11,860 nt of DNA from Geobacter sp. (GTDB lineage: Bacteria; Desulfobacterota; Desulfuromonadia; Geobacterales; Pseudopelobacteraceae). The stretch's first letter is position 1; every line of letters starts with the position of its first letter. A program made the translations under genes and the position numbers. The notes beneath the pieces are model-generated. The model saw nothing but the letters and a program-made list of their open reading frames with translations. It was not told where the DNA came from and searched no databases. Positions 6,588-11,860 of this stretch are shown here, one piece after another. The DNA lies in NCBI GenBank assembly GCA_027346925.1, contig DAIERH010000058.1:1-11860 (forward strand), in the 5' to 3' direction.

Positions 6588-7311
6588 GAAGCACCATCTC
6601 TGGACCAGGGGGCTGGAGAAGAGCTATGCCGGCCGCCGGGTGGTGAGGGGGGTTGACCTTTCCATCGGGGCGGGCAGGGTGGTCGGGTTACTGGGCCCCA
6701 ATGGCGCCGGCAAGACCACCACCTTCTACATGGTGGTGGGCCTGGCGCGGCCCGATAGTGGCCAGGTATTCATCGACGATACCGAGATCACCGGGCTCCC
6801 CATGTACCAGCGGGCACGGCGGGGCATCAGTTACCTGCCCCAGGAGGCCTCGGTCTTTCGCAAGCTCTCCGTGGCCGACAACCTGCTGGCCATCCTGGAA
6901 ACGGTGGAACCCGAAAAGGCTGCCCGCAACCGGCGCATGGAAGAGTTGCTGGATGAATTCGGCATCAACCATATCGCCAAGGCCAAGGGGTATGCCCTCT
7001 CCGGTGGGGAACGGCGCCGCGTGGAGATTGCCCGGGCACTGATCACCAACCCGGCCTTCATCCTGCTGGACGAACCCTTCGCCGGCATCGACCCCATCGC
7101 GGTCGCGGACATACAAAACCTGATCGTATCCCTCAAGGAGCGGAATATCGGCGTGCTCATCTCCGACCACAACGTGCGCGAGACCTTGGGGGTCTGCGAT
7201 GTGGCCTATATCATGAGCGGCGGAGAGGTGCTGGAGTTCGGGACGCCCGAAGAGATCGCGGCGAGCCCAACGGCGCGGGAGATTTACCTGGGAGACGACT
7301 TCCGTCTCTAA
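6571..7311 (+). CDS. lptB: LPS export ABC transporter ATP-binding protein LptB
   Basis: LptB is the cytoplasmic ATPase dimer that powers LPS extraction by LptFG. The 246-residue protein is a single ABC domain of normal length with every functional motif: Walker A GPNGAGKT (42-49), Q-loop Gln91 (LPQEAS), signature LSGGE (143-147, continuing RRRVEIARAL), Walker B FILLDE (163-168), D-loop and switch His200 (ISDHNVRET). The open frame extends upstream to 6493 inside lptA, but the family pattern begins at LWTRGLEKSY, so ATG 6571 is chosen; it has only a weak, close AAGG as ribosome site. The 17-nt overlap with lptA suggests coupled translation. The permease genes lptF and lptG are not in this window. 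It directly precedes rpoN, as in most proteobacteria. Confidence 0.95.
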   Translation: MQVHAEKHHLWTRGLEKSYAGRRVVRGVDLSIGAGRVVGLLGPNGAGKTTTFYMVVGLARPDSGQVFIDDTEITGLPMYQRARRGISYLPQEASVFRKLSVADNLLAILETVEPEKAARNRRMEELLDEFGINHIAKAKGYALSGGERRRVEIARALITNPAFILLDEPFAGIDPIAVADIQNLIVSLKERNIGVLISDHNVRETLGVCDVAYIMSGGEVLEFGTPEEIAASPTAREIYLGDDFRL

Positions 7312-7375
7312 GTGGCACGGAGAGCAGAATTCAGGTATCATGTTATCCGTAGTATTTTGGTGAGGTAGAAGCTTC

Positions 7376-8815
7376 ATGGCAATGGAGATGCGCCAACAAC
7401 TGAAGATGACGCAGCAACTGGTGATGACGCCCCAGTTGCAGCAGGCCATCAAACTGCTTCAGCTGACGCGCCTGGAACTGCAGGACGTGGTGCGCCAGGA
7501 GTTGGAGGAAAATCCGCTCTTGGAGGAGACCACCGAGGTCGAGGATGTCCGTGAGGCGGAGGTGCTGGAGACGGCTGAAAAAGAGGCGGAACCGGATGCG
7601 CTGAAGGACGAGTTCCACGAGGTGGAGACCGGTGAGGATACCCTGCGCGACTGGGACAGCTATCTTGACGGCTACAACTACAGCGCGGGAGATCAGTACG
7701 CCGGCGATGACGAACGCCCTTCCTTCGAAAACCTGCTGACCCGCAAGGGCACCCTGATCGATCACCTGCTCTGGCAACTTCATATGGGGCCTTTTTCCGG
7801 TGACGAGGTGCATATCGGTGAGGAGATCATCGGCAATATCGACGAGGGGGGCTACCTGCGGGCATCGCTCCAGGAGATCGCCCAGGCGTGCGGCGTCGGC
7901 GAAGAGGCCGTCGCGCCGGTCCTGGAGCGCATCCAGGAGTTCGACCCCACCGGTGTGGCTGCCCGTGACCTGCGGGAGTGTCTCCTGATCCAGGCCCGCT
8001 TCCTGGGGATGCGGGGAAGCGTGGTGGAGCGGATCCTGGAGAGTCACCTGAATGACCTGGAGACCCGCAAGTACAAGCAGATCGCCAAGGCCCTGGCGGT
8101 TGACATCAGCCAGGTATTGGTGGCGGCCAAGATCATCGCCGGATTCGATCCGCGTCCGGGCAGGGTATACGGCACCGAGGAGGTTCAGTACATCTCCGCG
8201 GACATCTTCGTCTACAAGGTTGGTGATGAATACCTGGTCATGCTGAACGAGGAAGGCCTGCCGAACCTGAAGGTGAATCCCTTCTACGCCGAGGCGCGCG
8301 GCAGCGGCTCCATGGATTCCCGCGCCGAGGAGTACGTCAACGAGAAGATCCGCTCGGCCCAGTGGCTGATCAAGAGCATCCAGCAGCGCCAGCGCACCAT
8401 CTACAAGGTTGCCAAGAGTATCATCAGGTTTCAGCGGGAGTTTCTCGATCACGGCATCGAGTACCTGCGCCCCCTGGTGCTGCGGGACGTGGCGGACGAC
8501 ATCGGCATGCACGAGTCCACCATCAGCCGCGTCACCACCAACAAGTACATGCAGACGCCCCAGGGGCTGTTCGAGTTGAAGTACTTTTTCAACAGCGGCC
8601 TTTCCACCAGCGAAGGGGACTTTGTCGCCTCGGAGAGCGTCAAGAACCGCATCAAGGAGATCATCGAGAAGGAAGATCCCAAAAAACCGTTCTCGGATCA
8701 AAAGATCGCCGAGATGCTTTCGGGGCAGACGGTCAACATCGCCCGGCGGACGGTCACCAAGTACCGCGAACTGCTGCGGATCGGGTCATCATCCGAGAGA
8801 AAACGGCATTTTTGA
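7376..8815 (+). CDS. rpoN: RNA polymerase sigma-54 factor RpoN
   Basis: RpoN directs RNA polymerase to -24/-12 promoters that need AAA+ activators; in Geobacter it is known to control nitrogen, motility and energy genes widely. The 479-residue protein shows the full layout. Region I is Gln/Leu-rich (LKMTQQLVMTPQLQQAIKLLQL, about 9-30), and an acidic region II with many E and D residues spans about 50-120. The core-binding region follows, then the helix-turn-helix VADDIGMHESTISRV (about 371-386) and the RpoN box ARRTVTKYRE (456-465; Thr replaces the usual Ala at box position 6, a variant I believe is common). The tail is basic. The start is MAMEM at 7376 with GAGG about 10 nt upstream; ATG 7382 is an alternative. 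The gap after lptB is 64 bp with no convincing terminator, so read-through from the lpt genes is likely. Confidence 0.97.
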   Translation: MAMEMRQQLKMTQQLVMTPQLQQAIKLLQLTRLELQDVVRQELEENPLLEETTEVEDVREAEVLETAEKEAEPDALKDEFHEVETGEDTLRDWDSYLDGYNYSAGDQYAGDDERPSFENLLTRKGTLIDHLLWQLHMGPFSGDEVHIGEEIIGNIDEGGYLRASLQEIAQACGVGEEAVAPVLERIQEFDPTGVAARDLRECLLIQARFLGMRGSVVERILESHLNDLETRKYKQIAKALAVDISQVLVAAKIIAGFDPRPGRVYGTEEVQYISADIFVYKVGDEYLVMLNEEGLPNLKVNPFYAEARGSGSMDSRAEEYVNEKIRSAQWLIKSIQQRQRTIYKVAKSIIRFQREFLDHGIEYLRPLVLRDVADDIGMHESTISRVTTNKYMQTPQGLFELKYFFNSGLSTSEGDFVASESVKNRIKEIIEKEDPKKPFSDQKIAEMLSGQTVNIARRTVTKYRELLRIGSSSERKRHF

Positions 8816-8857
8816 CCTAACCCTGGATAAAACATGGATAGTGCGTTAGCCAAATGA

Positions 8858-8871
8858 TTTTCCGGGGAAAA
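8858..8871. promoter_or_regulatory. Palindrome upstream of hpf
   Basis: TTTTCC-GG-GGAAAA is an inverted repeat with a 2-bp centre in the rpoN-hpf gap. It could be a protein-binding site controlling hpf; the loop is too short for a good terminator and no U tract follows. Its role is unknown. Confidence 0.25.
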
Positions 8872-8924
8872 GTTCGGAAGATTATTTGTAACTTACTAAT
8901 TACACCACACGAGGAGGAGAAGGT

Positions 8925-9473
8925 ATGCAGGTAACGACGACATTCAGGCACATGGAGCAGAGCGACGCCCTCAAGTCATATGCCGAGGAAAAGCTTGAGC
9001 GGGTTGCAAAATATATCGATGCACCCATCAACGCCCAGGTCTATTTCACGGTGGAAAAAAAGATTCGCCACATCGTGGAGATCGTCATCACCGCCAAGGG
9101 GGTCAATACCAAGGCCGCCGAGGCGACCAACGACATGTATGCCGCCGTGGACGCCGTCATCGACAAGATCGAGCGCCAACTCAAGCGCTACAAGGAGAAG
9201 ATCAAGGCCCACAAGCCCAACGGCGACGAGCGTGGACGGCAGATATCCAAGAAGATCTTCCAGGCCGAAAGCATCGAGACCAGCGCGGAACCTGTAATCA
9301 TCAGGACCAAGACGGAAACCGCCAAGCCCATGTCCGTTGACGAGGCGGTCATGCAGATGGACCTCTTGCACAAGGACTTCATCGTCTTTACCGACTCGGT
9401 CAGCAATGAACTCAGCGTGCTCTATCGCAGAAAAGACGGCAACTTCGGCCTGATCGAGCCGCAGCGCAGCTGA
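8925..9473 (+). CDS. hpf: Ribosome hibernation promoting factor, long form (HPF/RaiA)
   Basis: Long HPF binds the 30S decoding region and pairs ribosomes into inactive 100S dimers during slow growth. The 182-residue protein has the N-terminal ribosome-binding domain (about 1-98: MQVTTTFRHMEQSDALKSYAEEKL…, with the basic helix DKIERQLKRYKEKIKAHK). A linker leads to the C-terminal dimerisation domain (about 135-182, MSVDEAVMQMDLLHKDFIVF…), which separates it from the short enterobacterial HPF at this locus. The ribosome site is the strongest in the window: AGGAGG at 8912-8917, 7 nt before ATG. The 109-bp upstream gap is AT-rich and holds a palindrome (8858-8871), so expression separate from rpoN is possible. 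hprK follows after 26 bp. Confidence 0.95.
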   Translation: MQVTTTFRHMEQSDALKSYAEEKLERVAKYIDAPINAQVYFTVEKKIRHIVEIVITAKGVNTKAAEATNDMYAAVDAVIDKIERQLKRYKEKIKAHKPNGDERGRQISKKIFQAESIETSAEPVIIRTKTETAKPMSVDEAVMQMDLLHKDFIVFTDSVSNELSVLYRRKDGNFGLIEPQRS

Positions 9474-9499
9474 CCGGGACGGGCGCGCTAGAGGGGTCC

Positions 9500-10459
9500 G
9501 TGGACGGAATCAGCCTTTCCATACAGGAGCTTCTGGATGACAGCGAGTACGGTCTCGGCTTGACCCTGCTCGCCGGTAGCCGGGGGCTAGGCAACCGGGT
9601 ATTCAGTTCACGTATCCAGAAACCGGGGCTGGCCCTGGCCGGTTATACCGAGCACCTGCATCCCGACCGGATTCAGGTGCTCGGCAATACGGAGATATCC
9701 TATCTCGGCCAGATCGACGACCGCTTGGCCGGGGAGAGCGTCAGGACCCTGTGCGCATTTCCCGTTTCCTGTTTCATCATCACCAAACAGCTCGGCCCGC
9801 CGCTGTTTTTCCTCGATGCGGCGGAGGCAGCCGGCATCCCGGTGCTCCGCACCCATCACCAGTCATCCACCTTCATCTCGCTGATCACCAAGTACCTGGA
9901 GGAGCGGCTGCTCCCCACCACCCACCTGCACGGCGTACTGATGGATGTGCTGGGGGTCGGCATCCTCCTGACCGGCAAGAGCGGCATCGGCAAGAGCGAG
10001 TGCGCCCTCGACCTGGTCATCCGCGGGCACCGGCTGGTGGCCGACGACATGATCTTCATCAAGAAGAAGATGCCGTCCGCGCTGGTGGGGCAATCGGAGG
10101 AATCCATCCAGCACCTGATGGAGATCAGGGGACTGGGGATAATCAACATCAAGGATCTCTACGGGGTTTCGTCCATCCGCGAGAAGAAGATCATCGACAT
10201 GATGCTGGAGTTGGTGGAGTGGGACCCGGAGCAGGAGTACGACCGCCTGGGGGTGGATGACCAGCGCAGCACGATCCTGGGAGTGGAGATTCCCCATCTC
10301 ACGATCCCGGTCCGGCCCGGGCGCAACCTGGGGTCGATCATCGAGGTGGCTGCCCGCAACTTCCTGCTCAAGGGGATGGGGTACCACTCGGCCCGCGATT
10401 TCCAGGAGCGCCTGCTCTCCCGCATGGAAGTGCGGCCGCTCGGGGACGAGGTGGAATAG
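9500..10459 (+). CDS. hprK: HPr kinase/phosphorylase HprK
   Basis: HprK phosphorylates HPr on its regulatory serine and also removes that phosphate. The 319-residue protein has the N-terminal domain (about 1-135) and the kinase core: conserved His144 (HGVLMDV), Walker A GKSGIGKS (159-166), LVADDMIF with catalytic Asp183, the family signature EIRGLGIINI (208-217), and the C-terminal RPGRNLGSIIEVAARN segment (272-287). All catalytic residues are present. Translation starts at GTG 9500 behind AGAGGGG. The gene occupies the place of ptsN in the E. coli rpoN cluster, and rapZ follows after 2 bp. Next to an EIIA gene and with no sugar-transport EIIBC in view, it probably belongs to a regulatory rather than sugar-importing PTS; that part is inference. 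Confidence 0.96.
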   Translation: MDGISLSIQELLDDSEYGLGLTLLAGSRGLGNRVFSSRIQKPGLALAGYTEHLHPDRIQVLGNTEISYLGQIDDRLAGESVRTLCAFPVSCFIITKQLGPPLFFLDAAEAAGIPVLRTHHQSSTFISLITKYLEERLLPTTHLHGVLMDVLGVGILLTGKSGIGKSECALDLVIRGHRLVADDMIFIKKKMPSALVGQSEESIQHLMEIRGLGIINIKDLYGVSSIREKKIIDMMLELVEWDPEQEYDRLGVDDQRSTILGVEIPHLTIPVRPGRNLGSIIEVAARNFLLKGMGYHSARDFQERLLSRMEVRPLGDEVE

Positions 10460-10461
10460 GC

Positions 10462-11325
10462 ATGCGCATCATCGTCATCACCGGCATGTCCGGTTCCGGC
10501 AAGTCGACCGCCGTGAGGGCCCTGGAGGATGAGGGGTATTACTGCATCGACAACCTGCCGGTCCGCCTGTTCAAGCCCTTTGTCGAACTGATCGAAAAAT
10601 CGGGCGAGGCGTTCAAGGGGATCGTGCTGGTGGCGGATATCCGGGGGCGCGAATTCCTGAAGGGGTATGAAAGCGCCTTTCAGAGGACCGCGAAGAGCGG
10701 CCACAACATCGAGATATTCTTCTTCGATGCAGCCGACGAGATCCTGGTGCGCCGTTTTTCCGAGACCCGCCGCCGCCATCCCGTGGACGAATCCAGCAGC
10801 ATCGGCGAGGGGATCAGGATCGAGCGGGAACGGCTCGGCGGGCTCAGGCAGATCGCCACGCGCATCGTGGATACGTCCGAGTTCAACGTGCACCAGCTCA
10901 AGGACTTCATCCTGCGCATCGTCCGGGGCGAGACCGAGGAAAACCCGCTGATCATCGAGGTGCAGTCGTTCGGATTCCGTTACGGCATCCCCCTGGAGTC
11001 CAGCATCGTCATGGACGTGCGCTTCCTCCCCAACCCATTCTTCGTGCCGCGTCTGAAGCCGGGGTCGGGGCTGGATGACGGGGTGCGCGAGTATGTGCTG
11101 GACAACCCAAAGACCGCGGCGTTTCTCGATTATTTCTTTCCCCTGCTCGATACGCTCATCCCCGCCTATCGGCAGGAAGGCAAGACCTACCTGACCATCT
11201 CCATCGGTTGCACCGGGGGACGGCATCGGTCGGTGGCGATTGCGGAGGCCACGGGGATACATCTGCAGACGCTCTGGCCGTCAGTACGAATAACACACCG
11301 GGATATTGAAAAGGGACAGCAATGA
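10462..11325 (+). CDS. rapZ: RNase adapter protein RapZ (YvcJ/YhbJ P-loop family)
   Basis: This family binds nucleotides. In E. coli RapZ guides RNase E to the sRNA GlmZ and so controls glucosamine-6-phosphate synthase; in other phyla the role is less clear. The 287-residue protein has Walker A GMSGSGKST (8-16), the family pattern YYCIDNLPVRLF, VVADIRGREFL (about 54-64), an FDAADEILVRRFSETRRRHP segment and the C-terminal signature GCTGGRHRS (249-257). It ends with HRDIEK, corresponding to the basic end of E. coli RapZ. Length is normal (E. coli 284). The start lies 2 bp after the hprK stop and the stop overlaps the next ATG (ATGA), so it is translated in one operon with hprK and EIIA. I see no GlmZ-like sRNA in this window, so the E. 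coli function should not be assumed. Confidence 0.95.
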   Translation: MRIIVITGMSGSGKSTAVRALEDEGYYCIDNLPVRLFKPFVELIEKSGEAFKGIVLVADIRGREFLKGYESAFQRTAKSGHNIEIFFFDAADEILVRRFSETRRRHPVDESSSIGEGIRIERERLGGLRQIATRIVDTSEFNVHQLKDFILRIVRGETEENPLIIEVQSFGFRYGIPLESSIVMDVRFLPNPFFVPRLKPGSGLDDGVREYVLDNPKTAAFLDYFFPLLDTLIPAYRQEGKTYLTISIGCTGGRHRSVAIAEATGIHLQTLWPSVRITHRDIEKGQQ

Positions 11326-11714
11326 CGGGACTGGTTCTTGTGACACATGCGGGCTTGGCAAGCGCACTGCTGCGGTCCGCCGAGATGATAGTCGGAACGA
11401 TTGAAGATTGCGAACAGGTGGAGATCGCGCCCGATGAACGGGCCGACGTGATCATGTCGCGCGTGGTGGCGGCAGTGGAAAAGGTGAGTGCCGACGGTGC
11501 GATCATCATGACCGACCTGTTCGGCGGGACCCCGTCCAACATGGCCATGTCGTTTTTAAAGGAGGGGCGGGTCGAGGTGGTGACCGGGGCGAACCTCCCC
11601 ATGATGATCGAGTTCTGCTCCAAGCGGGCCCGCCTGGGAATCGCCGAATTGGCGGCCCATCTGCACAAATCCGGCCGCGAGGGGATCATCGTGGCGGGAG
11701 AGTTTCTCAAGTAA
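11322..11714 (+). CDS. PTS system mannose-family EIIA component (stand-alone)
   Basis: This is a 130-residue cytoplasmic phosphocarrier domain of the mannose/fructose EIIA family (PTS_IIA_man fold). The phosphorylation site is His9 in LVLVTHAGLA, and the DLFGGTPSN loop (65-73) that surrounds the active site is intact. There is no fused EIIB domain, unlike E. coli ManX. Stand-alone proteins of this type next to hprK and rapZ are common in alpha- and delta-proteobacteria and are thought to be regulatory. The ATG overlaps the rapZ stop by 4 nt, with AAGGGA upstream as ribosome site. ptsH and ptsI would be the expected next genes, but a strong hairpin follows instead and the window ends 146 bp later. 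Confidence 0.93.
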   Translation: MTGLVLVTHAGLASALLRSAEMIVGTIEDCEQVEIAPDERADVIMSRVVAAVEKVSADGAIIMTDLFGGTPSNMAMSFLKEGRVEVVTGANLPMMIEFCSKRARLGIAELAAHLHKSGREGIIVAGEFLK

Positions 11715-11742
11715 TTTCAGGCGCCGGCTGGATCAAAAGGGT

Positions 11743-11781
11743 AGGGCGAAGCAGGATGGATCTGCTTCGCCCTTGTTGCTT
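11743..11781 (+). terminator. Probable terminator after the EIIA gene
   Basis: A perfect 12-bp stem (AGGGCGAAGCAG at 11743-11754 with its complement at 11762-11773, 7-nt loop) is followed by TTGTTGCTT, a broken U tract. It lies 29 bp past the EIIA stop. The stem is strong but the U tract is imperfect, so it could end the operon or act as a partial terminator before downstream PTS genes. Confidence 0.65.
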
Positions 11782-11796
11782 CAATGGGTTCCTTTG

Positions 11797-11841
11797 GTCC
11801 CATCGGGACAATTGACGGTAGCCGGGGGATTCATCCCCCGG
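11797..11841. repeat. Hairpin-rich intergenic repeat candidate at the window edge
   Basis: Two inverted repeats follow one another: GTCCC-ATC-GGGAC (11797-11809) and the longer CCGGGGGAT-TC-ATCCCCCGG (11822-11841, 9-bp arms). Neither has a U tract on either strand, so they are not typical terminators. The second resembles GC-rich palindromes found as dispersed REP-like or transposon-associated repeats. Only one copy is visible here, so repetition is not shown. No coding sequence is seen in 11715-11860. Confidence 0.4.
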
Positions 11842-11860
11842 AATCAAAATACACGCCCAT

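Noticed and set aside
7313..7327. Sigma-54 promoter candidate just before rpoN
   Set aside because: TGGCACG matches the -24 element perfectly, but the base pair expected as GC at -12 is AG, so the essential -12 element is missing.
7343..8701. 452-residue minus-strand open frame opposite rpoN
   Set aside because: RpoN on the plus strand is complete and certain; the long antisense frame follows from GC-rich codon bias.
8834..8850. Sigma-54 promoter candidate upstream of hpf (TGGATAG…TTAGC)
   Set aside because: The GG and GC elements are 11 bp apart instead of the required 10, and the -24 part is a poor match.
10159..11262. 367-residue minus-strand open frame opposite hprK and rapZ
   Set aside because: Both plus-strand genes are complete with catalytic motifs; the antisense frame has none.
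1..11860. CRISPR arrays, tRNA or rRNA genes, insertion sequences
   Set aside because: No regularly spaced repeats, cloverleaf-like sequence, rRNA motif or transposase motif was seen in the window.

Overview
The window looks like a piece of a Geobacteraceae (Desulfuromonadales, former delta-proteobacteria) chromosome. The evidence is a GC-rich coding bias, a mitochondrial-type citrate synthase of the kind known from Geobacter, and a gram-negative LPS-transport/rpoN cluster that carries hprK where enterobacteria have ptsN. The assignment rests on recognising protein families by eye; no search was run.

Left part, minus strand (1-2932). At the extreme left edge are a promoter-like stretch and a Shine-Dalgarno sequence for a minus-strand gene that starts outside the window. 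Next come an intrinsic terminator, the citrate synthase gene (146-1473), its promoter region and a long leader (1474-1718), and an M24-family metallopeptidase (1736-2932). As read, citrate synthase is broken by one missing base in a C run (G run on the + strand) at 1303-1306. Restoring one base gives a complete 442-residue enzyme with all three catalytic residues. Two near-identical 10-bp boxes flank its predicted -10 element and look like an operator.

Middle (2933-3860). A short L11-methyltransferase-type SAM enzyme (3022-3621) is divergent from the peptidase. A ~240-bp gap follows; it contains a well-formed intrinsic terminator pointing left, with no minus-strand gene to serve.

Right part, plus strand (3861-11714). 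This is one long co-directional run: kdsD, kdsC (Kdo synthesis for the LPS inner core), lptC, lptA, lptB (LPS export machine), rpoN (sigma-54), hpf (ribosome hibernation), hprK, rapZ and a mannose-family PTS EIIA protein. Gene order follows the conserved proteobacterial kdsD-to-npr cluster. Several gene pairs overlap or nearly touch (kdsD/kdsC, lptA/lptB, hprK/rapZ, rapZ/EIIA), which suggests co-transcription. An internal promoter with good -35/-10 matches sits directly before lptC and would produce an almost leaderless lptC mRNA.

Right edge (11715-11860). A 12-bp-stem terminator-like hairpin follows the EIIA gene, and two more hairpins, one a near-perfect GC-rich palindrome, lie at the window end and look like an intergenic repeat.

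Together the plus-strand genes join envelope (LPS) construction, alternative sigma factor use, stationary-phase ribosome storage and a regulatory PTS branch. I see no clearly novel multi-gene system. The most useful leads are the citrate synthase frameshift, its operator boxes, the orphan left-pointing terminator and the short methyltransferase.
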